55,931 nucleotides of DNA from Sulfitobacter litoralis (GCF_900103185.1 NZ_FNJD01000025.1:1-55931); one strand, 5' to 3'. Shown: positions 9,368 to 19,289, numbered from the stretch's first letter. Notes: generated by a model not told the origin, from the sequence alone. Numbers and translations are program-made.

Positions 9368-9775
9368 TTATCTGACGACATGCACCGCGCATTTGGCGTG
9401 GCGCACCACATATTGCGCAACAGAGCCAAGCAGGATGTCCGAAAACGCCGGCTGGTGCGACGCGATGACGATGCAGTCCATCCCGTTTTCCTCGGCCCAG
9501 CGGGTCACCCGCGGTCCCGCCCGCCCGTCAGCAATGGCGGTGGTACACTCGGGCAGCTCTAGCGCCAACGCCTCCAGCCGCGCCTGCACCGTCTCGCGGG
9601 CGACGCTAAAAACGTCGGTAGGAATATAGTCCGCGACATAGATCGGCACTGTTTCAATCACATGAAGCAACGTCAGTTTGGCATCCTTTGACGCCAGCGC
9701 CTGCGCCGCATCAAAGGCGGTCTGGGTGATTTCGGGGGTCTCGAAAACGACGGGGATCAGGATATTCTTATACAT
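9368..9775 (-). CDS. Universal stress protein (UspA family)
   Basis: A 135-residue single Usp domain starting MYKNILIPVVFE. It contains LLHVIETVP and the nucleotide-binding end motif G(S)VAQYVVRHAKCAV. The frame extends upstream to 9844, but that would run over the FnrL box; the ATG at 9775 has GGAGAGTG just before it. Usp proteins of this type bind ATP and are made under starvation or low oxygen. The gene sits between fnrL and ccoN, as in other Rhodobacteraceae, and has a perfect FnrL box 56 bases before its start. Confidence 0.9.
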   Translation of the reverse strand: MYKNILIPVVFETPEITQTAFDAAQALASKDAKLTLLHVIETVPIYVADYIPTDVFSVARETVQARLEALALELPECTTAIADGRAGPRVTRWAEENGMDCIVIASHQPAFSDILLGSVAQYVVRHAKCAVHVVR

Positions 9776-9830
9776 GCTGCACTCTCCTATGAAGGTGCAG
9801 GCATCAAACACTACTGTTTGGACACCCGCG

Positions 9831-9844
9831 TTGATGCAGATCAA
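9831..9844. promoter_or_regulatory. Perfect FnrL box upstream of the universal stress gene
   Basis: TTGATGCAGATCAA matches TTGAT-N4-ATCAA at all ten defined positions. It lies 56 bases before the usp ATG and just after the fnrL stop, so it should drive usp rather than fnrL. Confidence 0.9.
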
Positions 9845-9862
9845 ATCAGTAGATAAATATCT

Positions 9863-10579
9863 TTAGGGGCAGTCGTCACCTGACGCTAGGTGCAGCGCCT
9901 CTAGGTCGGTCACGCGGAACCGGCGGCGATCGACGAACTGCACGATACGCTCTTTCTTCATCGCGCCAAGCTGGCGGCTTACAGTCTCGAGCGTGAGACC
10001 CAGGTAGTTGGCGATCTCGTGACGTGTCAGGGGCAGAACGAGCTCCTGATCCGTCGCATCGTCAATGGTAAGCCGTTGGCGACGCACCAACATTTCGATG
10101 AAGGTCGCGATCTTTTCGCGGGCGGTCTTGCGGCCCAGCAACAGCATCCAATCGCGTGCGGCGTCCAGTTCATCCAGCGCCATTTCCATCAGCCGTTGGG
10201 CAATATGGGGCGTGGTTTCGATCAAGGCCTCGAAGGGTTTGCGGTGAAAGCAGCACAGCGTCACATCGGTCACCGCCACCACATCGAAATCAATCGCCTC
10301 GCGCCCGGGACGGCCGATAAAATCCGACGGCAGCAGCAAGCCCACCATCTGGGTGCGTCCGTCTTCCATCGTTTTCCCAAGGCTGGCGACGCCTGCCACG
10401 ACCGACGCGACATAAGTCAGCCCGTCGCCGCGCCACAGCACCTGATCCCCTGCCCTGAATGACTTATAGGTTTTGATCTGTTCAAGCATCAGCAGCTCGT
10501 CGTCGTCGCAGCGCGCACAAACGGCACGGTGACGGATCGGGCATTCACTGCATTTCGGACGGGACTGTAGATCAAGCAT
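9863..10579 (-). CDS. fnrL: FnrL, oxygen-sensing Crp/Fnr-family regulator
   Basis: A 238-residue regulator. The N-terminal cysteine cluster (Cys10, 13, 21 and 24 in CSECPIRHRAVCARC) plus Cys109/Cys110 gives the ligands of an oxygen-labile 4Fe-4S cluster. A cyclic-nucleotide-like beta roll follows, then a C-terminal HTH with the recognition helix LETVSRQLGAMKKE, which reads TTGAT half-sites. In anoxia the cluster-loaded dimer activates cbb3 oxidase and related genes. The frame opens at 10636, but the ATG at 10579 gives the FnrL start MLDLQSRPKC. Three matching boxes lie in the adjacent operons. Confidence 0.95.
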   Translation of the reverse strand: MLDLQSRPKCSECPIRHRAVCARCDDDELLMLEQIKTYKSFRAGDQVLWRGDGLTYVASVVAGVASLGKTMEDGRTQMVGLLLPSDFIGRPGREAIDFDVVAVTDVTLCCFHRKPFEALIETTPHIAQRLMEMALDELDAARDWMLLLGRKTAREKIATFIEMLVRRQRLTIDDATDQELVLPLTRHEIANYLGLTLETVSRQLGAMKKERIVQFVDRRRFRVTDLEALHLASGDDCP

Positions 10580-10686
10580 GGCACAACCATAGCGCCCAAC
10601 CGCGCGAATAACCATCGCCAAGACGCGCCCCGCCACAGCGCTGCGTCCCGATGTCGCTTGCTGTGGCAGAGCATGGTTTGTGCCGG

Positions 10687-11877
10687 TCAGGTCACATCGC
10701 GCTTTTGATGATACTCGGGTCGGTCCCAGCTACGGGTGTTCAGGATATCGGCCAGAATGTCCACCGCACCGCGCACGTCGGCCTCGTCGATATAAAGCGG
10801 CGTGAAACCAAAGCGCATGATGTCGGGCGCGCGGAAATCACCAATCACATCGCGCGCAATCAGGGCTTGCATCACCGCATAGCCATCCTTGGATGCAAAC
10901 GACACCTGACTGCCGCGGTGGCTTGCGTCACGAGGGCTGGCCAGCGTCAGCTCGGGGCAGTGCTCTTCGACAAGCTGGATGAAAAGTTCGCTCAGCGCGA
11001 CGGACTTGGCACGCAAGTCAGCCATATCCACGTCGTCCCAAACGCCCAGCGCGTGTTCCAGCGCGGCCAGTTGGATCACAGGAGGTGTCCCGACGCGCAT
11101 GCGTTCGATGCCGGGTGCCGGACGATAGCCTGTTTCAAACGCGAAAGGCGCATCATGCCCCAGCCATCCAGCCAGCGCGGGTTGGATTTCAGCAACAATA
11201 TCAGGCCGGGCATAGATGAATGCCGGAGCCCCCGGCCCGCCGTTGAGGTATTTATAGGTGCAGCCAACGGCGAATTCTGCATTGCAGGCCAATACATCGA
11301 CGGGCACGGCCCCTGCGCTATGCGCCAGATCCCACAGCATCACCGCGCCAGCCCCATGGGCCGCCGCGGTCACCTGAGCCATGTCGTGCATCCGGCCTGA
11401 GCGGTAATCGACCTGCGTGATCATCGCAACCGCGACGTCGTCGGTCATAGCACCGGCCACCTCTTCGGGGGCGACGATACGCAGCTCGTAATCCTGCCCC
11501 AGTTGGTTGATCAACCCTTCGGCCATATACAGATCCGATGGAAAGTTGCCGCTGTCCGACAGGATCACCCGCCGGTCAGGGCGCATCTTTAGCGCGGCAG
11601 ACAAAGCCTGAAACACTTTGACCGATAGCGTGTCGCCCATGGTCACCGCCCCCTCGGGCGCGCCGATCAAGCGAGCGACGCGGTTGCCGACCCTTGCGGG
11701 CTGGGCCATCCAGCCGTCAAGGTTCCAGCCTTTGATCAGATGCGCGCCCCATTGCGCCTGCACCACATCTTGCACCTTTTCGGCCGTGCCCACAGGCAGC
11801 GGCCCTAGCGAGTTTCCATCAAGATAGATCATGCCCTCGGGCAGGGAGAAGCGGTCTTTCATCGGCAGTTGGGTCAC
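10687..11877 (-). CDS. kynU: Kynureninase
   Basis: A 396-residue PLP enzyme that cleaves kynurenine to anthranilate and alanine. [12 protein letters not shown] near the N-terminus and [11 protein letters not shown] (Schiff-base lysine) are family signatures. The likely start is GTG at 11877, which overlaps the kynA stop as GTGA and has GAGGTG upstream; an ATG five codons later is possible. It is the last gene of GntR-kynA-kynU. Confidence 0.95.
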   Translation of the reverse strand: MTQLPMKDRFSLPEGMIYLDGNSLGPLPVGTAEKVQDVVQAQWGAHLIKGWNLDGWMAQPARVGNRVARLIGAPEGAVTMGDTLSVKVFQALSAALKMRPDRRVILSDSGNFPSDLYMAEGLINQLGQDYELRIVAPEEVAGAMTDDVAVAMITQVDYRSGRMHDMAQVTAAAHGAGAVMLWDLAHSAGAVPVDVLACNAEFAVGCTYKYLNGGPGAPAFIYARPDIVAEIQPALAGWLGHDAPFAFETGYRPAPGIERMRVGTPPVIQLAALEHALGVWDDVDMADLRAKSVALSELFIQLVEEHCPELTLASPRDASHRGSQVSFASKDGYAVMQALIARDVIGDFRAPDIMRFGFTPLYIDEADVRGAVDILADILNTRSWDRPEYHQKRDVT

Positions 11878-12704
11878 AGGGCACCTCGTAAGTTCCAGAG
11901 TTCGGGGAAAAGTTCGACTTCGAGCATCCGGCGCAGGTATTTCACCCCCGACGTGCCGCCCGTGCCGCGTTTAAAGCCGATGATGCGTTCCACCGTGGTC
12001 ACATGGTTGAACCGCCAGCGGCGAAAGTAATCTTCGAGATCGACCAGCTTTTCAGCCAGCTCGTACAGCTGCCAATGGGCGCGCGGGTCTTTGTATACAG
12101 TGACCCACGCCTGCATGACCGCATCATCCGCCGCATGGGGGGTGTCCAGCGCATAGACATGCGTGTCAAAGCTTTGCCCGGTCGCCTCTGCCAGCAGGTC
12201 AAGCGCCACGTGATACAGCGATTTTGTGTCCAATTCCTGCGTCAACATATGGTGCAGTTCCGGGCGGTGTTCATGCACCTTCATCATCGCGCGATTGCGG
12301 TTGCCGAGGATGAATTCGATCAGCCGGTATTGATGCGATTGGAACCCCGACGACGCACCAAGGTCATCGCGGAAATCAGTGTATTCGCTGGGGGTCATCG
12401 TGCGCAGCACATCCCACGCGCTGTTAAGCTGTTCAAAAATGCGCGCCACACGGGCCAGCATCTTCATCGCGGGGGCGAAATCGCCTTGCGCCAAATGGGT
12501 CCGGGCAGAGGAAAGCTCGTGCAGGCACAGACGCATCCACAGCTCTGACGTCTGGTGCTGGATGATGAACAACATCTCGTCGTGGGCGTCTGATTTGCAG
12601 TTCTGCGCCCCAAGGATCGGGTCAAGCGACAAGTAATCGGTATAGGACATATCCTTGGCAAAGGACATTTGCGCGCCCTCGTCAGCGGGGTTGTAGCCGG
12701 TCAT
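11874..12704 (-). CDS. kynA: Tryptophan 2,3-dioxygenase
   Basis: A 276-residue heme enzyme that opens the indole ring of tryptophan to N-formylkynurenine. SYTDYLSLD, the substrate-binding HQTSELWM and the C-terminal [14 protein letters not shown] are diagnostic. [11 protein letters not shown] carries the axial heme histidine. The ATG overlaps the GntR stop by four bases; a second in-frame ATG eleven codons on is possible. It is translationally coupled on both sides. Kynurenine formamidase is not in this operon. Confidence 0.96.
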   Translation of the reverse strand: MTGYNPADEGAQMSFAKDMSYTDYLSLDPILGAQNCKSDAHDEMLFIIQHQTSELWMRLCLHELSSARTHLAQGDFAPAMKMLARVARIFEQLNSAWDVLRTMTPSEYTDFRDDLGASSGFQSHQYRLIEFILGNRNRAMMKVHEHRPELHHMLTQELDTKSLYHVALDLLAEATGQSFDTHVYALDTPHAADDAVMQAWVTVYKDPRAHWQLYELAEKLVDLEDYFRRWRFNHVTTVERIIGFKRGTGGTSGVKYLRRMLEVELFPELWNLRGAL

Positions 12705-13471
12705 GCGGGGTGCTCCGATTGGGGGCCGAGGGTCTTAGCAAACGGCGAATGGGCAGGCATCAAGGTCGATAGCTCCTCGAAGGCGGCGATACTGAGGCCG
12801 GTGTGATGGCGAAAAGCCGCAAGCGCCTCAGCCGGGTCGTGATCAAGTGCTGCCTGATACAGCGCACGGTGCGGTTCCAGCGCCATGCCAGCAGCAGAGA
12901 CAGCGGCCGCTTTGGTCGCAAGCGATGGCGCGGTTTGGGTCAGATCGCGCAGGCCTGACTGAATAAAGCGGTGATAGCGGCCCAGCTGATCCTGCAACTG
13001 CCCCGCAAACCGCGCCATCCAAGGCGACCGCGCACCGGCGACCAACGCTTGGTGAAAGGCCAGATGCCGCCGTGTCCATTGGGCAAGCGCGTCATCTTCA
13101 TGAATCACCGACGGCACGGGCGTTTGCGACAGGTGTTGATAGGCACCTATAACCCCTGCCTCCCATGCGTCATCGGCCTGGCTGACGGAATGGGCCAGCA
13201 TCGCCCCTTCGACAGCGTCGCGGCTGCGTTCTAGGTCCAGAAGGTCGGCGCGGGTCAGTGGGGTGACGCGAAAGCCCTTGTTATGCTCGGGCACGACCAG
13301 CTGTTCCACCGCAAGCCGGTTCAGACATTCGCGCAGGGGCGTCAGCCCGATGGCATAGCGTTCGGACAAGGCAGGCAGGCGCAGGACCATGCCAGGCGGC
13401 AATTCCAGCGTCAGGATGTCTTGTCGGAGCCTGTCGAACAGGATGTCTGATTTCGATTGCCGAAGTGTCAT
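12701..13471 (-). CDS. GntR-family regulator (FCD subfamily) of the kyn operon
   Basis: A 256-residue regulator. The N-terminal GntR winged helix covers roughly residues 5-70 ([22 protein letters not shown]), and a helical FCD-type effector domain with scattered His/Asp follows. It is the first gene of a coupled operon with kynA and kynU, so it most probably controls tryptophan breakdown, perhaps with a kynurenine-pathway metabolite as ligand (inference). A palindromic GTATAC-centred site lies 37-62 bases upstream of the ATG. Confidence 0.85.
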   Translation of the reverse strand: MTLRQSKSDILFDRLRQDILTLELPPGMVLRLPALSERYAIGLTPLRECLNRLAVEQLVVPEHNKGFRVTPLTRADLLDLERSRDAVEGAMLAHSVSQADDAWEAGVIGAYQHLSQTPVPSVIHEDDALAQWTRRHLAFHQALVAGARSPWMARFAGQLQDQLGRYHRFIQSGLRDLTQTAPSLATKAAAVSAAGMALEPHRALYQAALDHDPAEALAAFRHHTGLSIAAFEELSTLMPAHSPFAKTLGPQSEHPA

Positions 13472-13507
13472 AGGCGCGCCCCTCTACCCACTCATTCTGC
13501 CAAATAA

Positions 13508-13533
13508 ATACGATCAAGTAAATCGTATACTAT
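13508..13533. promoter_or_regulatory. Probable GntR operator of the kyn operon
   Basis: ATACGAT-caagtaa-ATCGTAT is a perfect 7-base inverted repeat (13508-13528). It overlaps ATcGTATACtAT (13522-13533), the form usual for FCD-type GntR operators. It lies in the A/T-rich gap before the regulator, so autoregulation of the whole operon is expected. Confidence 0.6.
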
Positions 13534-13651
13534 TAATTCCGCCAGTGATCTGGCCTTTGATCGGCAACGCTCTACCTGTCCTGCCACAAAGACACGGCGC
13601 AGCGCTTTTGCCCTGATGCTCGTGATCGCCCTTTGAAGAGATAGGAAACCT

Positions 13652-14602
13652 ATGTGTCGCGTTCTCGCCTATATCGGGCCCGAAATTCCGCTTGAAAGCC
13701 TGCTCACCAAGCCGGAAAATAGCCTGATCAACCAGAGCCTTGATCCCGAACTGCACCCGAACCTGCAACTCGCGGGCTGGGGATTTGGGTTATGGAGCGC
13801 GCATCTGCTGAAACCAGAAGAGCCGCTACTGTATCATCGCCCGCTGGCAGCGTTTCATGACGACAACGCCCCCGGGATCATTCCCAGTCTTCAAGCCAGC
13901 ACCATGCTCGCCCACGTTCGCGCCGCGGCCTATGATGCGCGCAACGTGTTGGCCGATGAAAACTGCCACCCCTTCTCGTTCAAGGGCACGCCGTGGATCA
14001 TCGCACAGAACGGGGCCTTGCCCCATTGGCGGCTGCTGCAACGCGAATTGCTGACGCTGTGCAAAGACGAATACCTGCGCCAGATGAAGGGCACAACCGA
14101 TACCGAATTCTTCTATGTGCTGCTGCTGTCTCTGATGGAGGGCGACGGCGATGACGATGTGCAAGCGGCGTTTGAAAAGCTGCTTGGCGCGGTACTGGAG
14201 GCGATGCGCAAACTGGACTTGGTGGCCCTCACCAAGCTCAAGATCGCGCTGGTGTCCCCCGACCGGATCATCGGCGTGAACTATGGCGCAGGTCACAAGG
14301 GCGAAACAGCGCCCAAGGGTGACTGGAAAGAGCTGCGCAAGGCAGGCCCCGGCACCGACGACTATTCTTTGTCGATGCTACTGGAACCGATGTACCTGCT
14401 GATGGGTGAAAATTATCAGGACTACGCCGACAGCTACAAGGTCGACAGCAGCGCCGAAGGGGAAGCGACCTCGGCCATTTTCGCGTCTGAACCGCTGACC
14501 GAAGACGGCGATGACTGGTTGCATATCCGTTTTGGAGAGATGGTCGCCCTGCGCCGTACAGATGGCAAAATCTCCAAGACCGTGACCAAGCTGGACGTAT
14601 AG
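13652..14602 (+). CDS. Class II glutamine amidotransferase (YafJ/EgtC-like)
   Basis: A 316-residue protein starting MCRVLAY, so that Cys2 becomes the N-terminal nucleophile after Met removal, as in Ntn-type glutaminases. HVRAAAY, NCHPFSF and IAQNGAL are the class II amidotransferase motifs. It has no fused synthetase domain and probably hydrolyses a gamma-glutamyl amide. The substrate is not known. It is 32 bases upstream of a poly-gamma-glutamate hydrolase-like gene, with a likely shared transcript. Confidence 0.85.
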   Translation: MCRVLAYIGPEIPLESLLTKPENSLINQSLDPELHPNLQLAGWGFGLWSAHLLKPEEPLLYHRPLAAFHDDNAPGIIPSLQASTMLAHVRAAAYDARNVLADENCHPFSFKGTPWIIAQNGALPHWRLLQRELLTLCKDEYLRQMKGTTDTEFFYVLLLSLMEGDGDDDVQAAFEKLLGAVLEAMRKLDLVALTKLKIALVSPDRIIGVNYGAGHKGETAPKGDWKELRKAGPGTDDYSLSMLLEPMYLLMGENYQDYADSYKVDSSAEGEATSAIFASEPLTEDGDDWLHIRFGEMVALRRTDGKISKTVTKLDV

Positions 14603-14634
14603 CCGCCCCCCTCTGCACGCTGGAAAGGACATAC

Positions 14635-15228
14635 ATGGCCGACCGATATCCCGATTTCGCCACGCTTGCCGCCGCGCATGAGGCAGGGAAAGATTACCAG
14701 ATCACAGTCAAGGATCGCGGCACGCCCGTTGTGATCCTTGCACCACATGGGGGCACGATCGAGCCCGAGACGGCGCAAATCGCGCAGGCGGTGGCGGCGG
14801 ATGATCTGTCGTTCTATCTGTTCGAGGCGCTCCACCCCGGTGCCCATGGCGATTTCCACATCACCTCGCACCGGTTTGATGAACCCAACGCGCTGACATT
14901 GGTGGCGCGATCTGTCACGTCGGTCGCGGTGCACGGGCGCAAGAACGACGGTACCGACGCGGTCTGGCTCGGGGGGCGTGCCGAAGGCCTGCGCGACGCC
15001 ATTGGCGACGCCCTGCGCGACGCGGGGTTTGCGGCCGAACTGAACACGGCGTTGCCCGGCGTGCATCCGACCAACATCTGCAATCGCACCCTCAGCGGCG
15101 CGGGCGTGCAATTAGAACTGTCCCGATCCCTGCGCCACGCGTTGTCTGAGGATACCGCGATGATGGATCGCTTTAGCGCCGCGCTTCGCAAAGCGATCAC
15201 GAAGGCCGATACCTTTGACAGGGCCTGA
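14635..15228 (+). CDS. Poly-gamma-glutamate hydrolase family protein
   Basis: A 197-residue protein with VILAPHGGTIEP near residue 40, EALHPG, HITSHRFDEP, VAVHGR and LPGVHPTNICNR, the histidine-rich motifs of the zinc-dependent poly-gamma-glutamate hydrolase/YmaC family. Phage members cut the gamma-glutamate capsule; chromosomal members may act on other gamma-linked polymers. No signal peptide is visible, so it is probably cytoplasmic. It follows the amidotransferase gene closely. Confidence 0.82.
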   Translation: MADRYPDFATLAAAHEAGKDYQITVKDRGTPVVILAPHGGTIEPETAQIAQAVAADDLSFYLFEALHPGAHGDFHITSHRFDEPNALTLVARSVTSVAVHGRKNDGTDAVWLGGRAEGLRDAIGDALRDAGFAAELNTALPGVHPTNICNRTLSGAGVQLELSRSLRHALSEDTAMMDRFSAALRKAITKADTFDRA

Positions 15229-15378
15229 CTGTCACCCTGTGCCGGTACTCTGATCGGGTCCGCCCGACGCATGACAATCTATCCCGCCTGATGCCGGCTT
15301 GACAGCAGCGGGCGCATCTGGTCCGCGTGCGGCACCAACAGAGGCCTTTGCAGGGGCAATCAGCACAAAGGGTGCAGC

Positions 15379-16329
15379 ATGGCGATATTATTGATCCATA
15401 CCGGTGGCACGATTGGCATGGCCCAGACCCCCGACGGATTCGCACCGCGTGCGGGCGTGGTCGAAGACGCCGTGGCTGCCTTGGTTGCCAGTGGTGCCGT
15501 CGCAGACACGGTGAAGGTGCTGCGGCTTGATCCCTTGATCGATTCCGCCCAAGCTACGCCGCAGGACTGGCTGCGCATCGCTGAAACCATCCACCAGCAC
15601 CGTGATCGCTTTGACGGGTTTGTTGTAACCCATGGCACGGATACGCTGGCCTATACCGCCGCTGCGCTGTGCCTTGCGCTGCCCGGACTGGCACGCCCCG
15701 TGATCGTGACCGGTGCCATGCGCCCGCTGACCGTGCCCAACACCGATGGCACTGCAAATCTAATCGATGCGCTGACCACTGCCCGTACGGCGGCGGCTGG
15801 TGTCTGGGTCCAGTTCGGCGGCAAAAAATTACACGGCGCACGCGTGCGCAAGGCCCATTCGCAAGCGCTGGACGCCTTTACCGCCGCGCACACCGACTGC
15901 GTGCCGCGCAGTGCAGCCCCTGCCCCCGACCTTAGCCCGCTGCGCCCGCATGAGATCGCAGTGCTGACCGTCACCCCCGGTTTCAGCGCCGCCTTGCTGG
16001 ATCACGCTGCGGGCACCTGCGACGGGATCGTCCTGCGTTGTTTTGGGGCGGGTACGGTCTCGGATAGCCCTGCCCTGCGCGCCGCGCTGCGCAAGGCCCA
16101 AGACGGAAACGTTCCGGTGGTCGCCGTCAGCCAATGTGCCGAAGGCGGCATGCAGATCGGCACCTATGCCGCGGGAAAGGCGCTGCGAGACAGCGGCGCG
16201 GTCGATGGTGGCCAGATGACACCTGAAATGGCCTTTGTGAAAATCCAGTTCGCGTTGAGCCAGCAAAGCGATTTCGACGCGCTACAACGCTATCTGGCGA
16301 CAGACCAATGCGGAGAGATGGCGGTTTAA
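15379..16329 (+). CDS. L-asparaginase (type I/II fold)
   Basis: A 316-residue amidohydrolase converting asparagine to aspartate and ammonia. IHTGGTIGM at residues 6-14 holds the first catalytic threonine, HGTDTLAYTA the second with its Asp, and TGAMRPL follows. No signal peptide is seen, so a cytoplasmic enzyme is likely. The 150 bases upstream hold nothing I recognise. It is part of a run of amide-metabolism genes. Confidence 0.9.
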   Translation: MAILLIHTGGTIGMAQTPDGFAPRAGVVEDAVAALVASGAVADTVKVLRLDPLIDSAQATPQDWLRIAETIHQHRDRFDGFVVTHGTDTLAYTAAALCLALPGLARPVIVTGAMRPLTVPNTDGTANLIDALTTARTAAAGVWVQFGGKKLHGARVRKAHSQALDAFTAAHTDCVPRSAAPAPDLSPLRPHEIAVLTVTPGFSAALLDHAAGTCDGIVLRCFGAGTVSDSPALRAALRKAQDGNVPVVAVSQCAEGGMQIGTYAAGKALRDSGAVDGGQMTPEMAFVKIQFALSQQSDFDALQRYLATDQCGEMAV

Positions 16330-16491
16330 CCCCCCAAATAACCACTCCGTCCCTCGTTTGCCTAAAAATTAAGCCCATAAGTTTCAATGCACTAGATGCG
16401 ACAGGATTGGCCCATCCATCTTGCCGCGTCATTCGGCTTTACGCTTTGGGCACGATCGCCTTAAAACGCGGCAAAACATAGGGACATAATT

Positions 16492-17919
16492 ATGGAATTT
16501 CTTGAACTTCTCTTCGGCTGGATCGGAGACTTCACCTGGGGATGGTCGCTGATCCCGATCCTCGTCATTTTCGGTATCTTCATCACCATCGCGACCGGTT
16601 TCGTGCAGATTGAATACTTTGGCCGCATGTTCCGCGTCCTGTCGAACAAGAATAACGCGGATGATTCCAATCAGATTTCGGCACGCGAAGCGCTGCTGGT
16701 GTCGGTCGGCGGACGTGTCGGCGGCGGCAACATCGCGGGCGTCGCGGTTGCGATCACCCTTGGCGGTCCCGGTGCTGTCTTTTGGATGTGGGCCATCGCG
16801 TTGGTCGGCATGGCCACCAGCCTTGTTGAATGTTCGCTCGCGCAGCTCTTCAAACGCAAAGTCGGAGAGCACACCTACCGCGGCGGTCCGGCTGGCGCGA
16901 TCATTCACGGGTTGGGTAAAGAATACCGCTGGCTGGCCGTGGTTTACGCGATCTGCCTGATTGCGGCCTTCGGCCTCGGCTTCAACGCGTTCCAAGGCAA
17001 CACGGTTGCAGGTTCTATGCAGGACAGCTTTGGCATTGACCGCATCTGGACTGGTATCGCGCTGGCGGTCATCTCGGGCTTTATCATCTTTGGCGGCATC
17101 CACCGTATTGCCAAAGTGTCGGATGTTGTCGTGCCGATTATGGCCATCGGCTATCTCGCAATGGCGCTGATCGTAATCCTGCTCAACATCACCAGCTTGC
17201 CCGGCGTGATCTATGACATCGTAACCAATGCCTTCGGCCTGCAAGAAGCCGTTGGTGGCGGTATGGGTGCTGCGGTTGCGCAGGGTCTGCGGCGCGGTCT
17301 GTTCTCGAACGAGGCGGGTCTGGGCTCTGCCCCGAACGTCGCGGCCACCGCCGAGGTACGTCACCCCATCAGCCAAGGCATCACGCAGTCGTTTTCGGTC
17401 TTTATCGACACGATCCTCATCTGCTCGTGCACGGCGTTCGTGATCCTGCTGGGCGATGTCTATGTTCCCGGTGCCGAAGGCATCGACGGCGTGGCGCTGA
17501 CTCAGCAAAGCATGGTGTCGCATCTGGGCACATGGGTGCAGTACTTCCTGAGCGGCGCGATCCTGCTGTTCTCGTTCTCGTCGATCATCTACAACTACTA
17601 TCTGGGTGAAAACGCGATGACGGTACTGACCAAAAGCCCCTTGGGTATTCTGGGTCTGCGGATCGCGATCATCGCCATTGTCTTCCTTGGGGCGACAGCA
17701 CCGGCGGCCACTGCGGTGTTCTTCTTCTCGGATCCGATGATGGGAATTCTGGCGCTGGTCAACTTGCTGGCAATCATGATGCTGTTTCCTGTGGCCATGC
17801 GCCTGCTGCGCGACTTCCGTCAGCAGCTTAAGGCCGGCATCGAACGTCCTGTGCTGAACCCCGATGACTATGCCGATCTGGACATCGACCGCGACGCGTG
17901 GAAGCTCCCCGCAGAGTGA
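16492..17919 (+). CDS. Sodium:alanine/glycine symporter (AGCS family)
   Basis: A 475-residue inner-membrane carrier with about ten or eleven helices. GGRVGGGNIAGVA, the family signature around LFSNEAGLGSAPN and the GEHTYRGGPA segment identify AGCS. It imports small neutral amino acids (alanine, glycine, perhaps glutamine) with sodium, as expected in a marine bacterium. AGGGACAT precedes the ATG. It ends at a strong intrinsic terminator. Confidence 0.93.
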   Translation: MEFLELLFGWIGDFTWGWSLIPILVIFGIFITIATGFVQIEYFGRMFRVLSNKNNADDSNQISAREALLVSVGGRVGGGNIAGVAVAITLGGPGAVFWMWAIALVGMATSLVECSLAQLFKRKVGEHTYRGGPAGAIIHGLGKEYRWLAVVYAICLIAAFGLGFNAFQGNTVAGSMQDSFGIDRIWTGIALAVISGFIIFGGIHRIAKVSDVVVPIMAIGYLAMALIVILLNITSLPGVIYDIVTNAFGLQEAVGGGMGAAVAQGLRRGLFSNEAGLGSAPNVAATAEVRHPISQGITQSFSVFIDTILICSCTAFVILLGDVYVPGAEGIDGVALTQQSMVSHLGTWVQYFLSGAILLFSFSSIIYNYYLGENAMTVLTKSPLGILGLRIAIIAIVFLGATAPAATAVFFFSDPMMGILALVNLLAIMMLFPVAMRLLRDFRQQLKAGIERPVLNPDDYADLDIDRDAWKLPAE

Positions 17920-17944
17920 TCTGAACGCAGCTTACTGACTTCGA

Positions 17945-17980
17945 GACGGGCCGTAGCATCTGCTGCGGCCCGTTTCTTTT
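17945..17980 (+). terminator. Intrinsic terminator after the AGCS symporter
   Basis: ACGGGCCGTAGCA (17946-17958) pairs with TGCTGCGGCCCGT (17961-17973), giving 13 pairs with one G-T, followed by TTCTTTT. This is the clearest intrinsic terminator in the window and lies 26 bases after the symporter stop. Confidence 0.88.
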
Positions 17981-18080
17981 GCACCCCGACGCAGCGTTCC
18001 CAAACTCGGTGATGGTCAATTCCGCCTGCCTCGCCCCATAGTTGCGCAAAGACATGCAACCAATCGGGGAGGAACGGCAC

Positions 18081-19238
18081 ATGGCTGAATTCGATATCAT
18101 CATCTACGGCGCAACTGGATTTACGGGGCGGCTGGTCGCGGAATACATCCACGCGACCTATCCAGACCGCCCATGGGCCATGGCCGGTCGCAGCGCGTCC
18201 AAGCTTGCGTCGGTGCGCGACGAAATGAGCCTGCCTGCCGATACACCCCTGATCGAGGCAGATGCCTCTGACCCGGCGTCGCTGGACGCGATGGTCGCAC
18301 GGGCGCGGGTCATCATCACCACGGTTGGCCCCTATCTGCTGTATGGCGAACCGCTGGTCGCGGCTTGTGTCAAAGCCGGCACCGATTACGTCGACCTGTC
18401 GGGCGAGCCGCCCTTCATGTGGGACATGATCGAGAAATACAACGATGCCGCCAAAGCCAGCGGTGCGCGCATCGTGCATTCATGTGGCTTCGACAGCATT
18501 CCCTTCGACATGGGCGTCTATTTCCTGCAGCAAGAGGCACAGAAACGATTTGGCGCGCCGCTGAAAGACGTCAAAGGTCGGGTGCGCGGCATGAAGGGGA
18601 CCTTCTCTGGCGGGACAGCCGCGTCGGGCAAAGAGACGATGAAGCTGGCCATGGGTGATCCCGATGTGATTAAACGCTTGGTCTCATCCTTCGCACTGAC
18701 GCCGGGGTTTGAGGGGCCGACACAGCCTTACGGCAACAAGCCCTACGAAGACCCTGATTTCGGCATCTGGGTCGCCCCCTTCGTGATGGCATCGATCAAC
18801 ACCAAGAACGTGCACCGATCAAACATGTTGATGGGCCACCCCTACGGCACGGATTTCACCTACGAAGAGATGATGTTCACCGGCAAAGGCGAGAAAGGCG
18901 AAGCAATCGCCAGCAGCATCGCCAAATCCAACCCCATGGGCGACGGTGATATCAAACCCGGCGAAGGCCCCTCGAAAGAGGAACGCGACAACGGCAGCTA
19001 TGACCTGATGTTCACCGGCGTTTCCGACGGGGGCGAGCGGCTGACTGTCGGCGTCAAGGGCGACCGCGATCCGGGCTACGGGTCTACCTCCAAGATGTTG
19101 ACCGAAGCCGCTATCTGCCTGATCGAAGAGGCCGCATCCGCCCCCGGTGGCGTGCTGACGGCGGCACCCGTCTTTGGCAGCGCGATCATCGACCGGCTGA
19201 CCGCCAATGCGGGGCTCAGCTTTGACGTAGAAAGCTGA
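18081..19238 (+). CDS. Saccharopine dehydrogenase-like / trans-acting enoyl reductase family protein
   Basis: A 385-residue protein with a Rossmann NAD(P) site at the N-terminus (IIIYGATGFTGRL, residues 5-17), then AGRSASKL, VGPYLLYGEPLV and HSCGFDSIP. This is the subgroup of saccharopine-dehydrogenase-like proteins that includes mycobacterial trans-acting enoyl reductases. The true substrate is unknown; a role in lipid or polyketide reduction is possible. The frame begins earlier, but ATG 18081 has GGGAGGAACG in front. It is monocistronic between the terminator and a pseudogene. Confidence 0.85.
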   Translation: MAEFDIIIYGATGFTGRLVAEYIHATYPDRPWAMAGRSASKLASVRDEMSLPADTPLIEADASDPASLDAMVARARVIITTVGPYLLYGEPLVAACVKAGTDYVDLSGEPPFMWDMIEKYNDAAKASGARIVHSCGFDSIPFDMGVYFLQQEAQKRFGAPLKDVKGRVRGMKGTFSGGTAASGKETMKLAMGDPDVIKRLVSSFALTPGFEGPTQPYGNKPYEDPDFGIWVAPFVMASINTKNVHRSNMLMGHPYGTDFTYEEMMFTGKGEKGEAIASSIAKSNPMGDGDIKPGEGPSKEERDNGSYDLMFTGVSDGGERLTVGVKGDRDPGYGSTSKMLTEAAICLIEEAASAPGGVLTAAPVFGSAIIDRLTANAGLSFDVES

Positions 19239-19289
19239 CGAAAGCTTCCCTCGCGGTGATCATCACTGCGGGGGCTTCGCATGCTGCCT

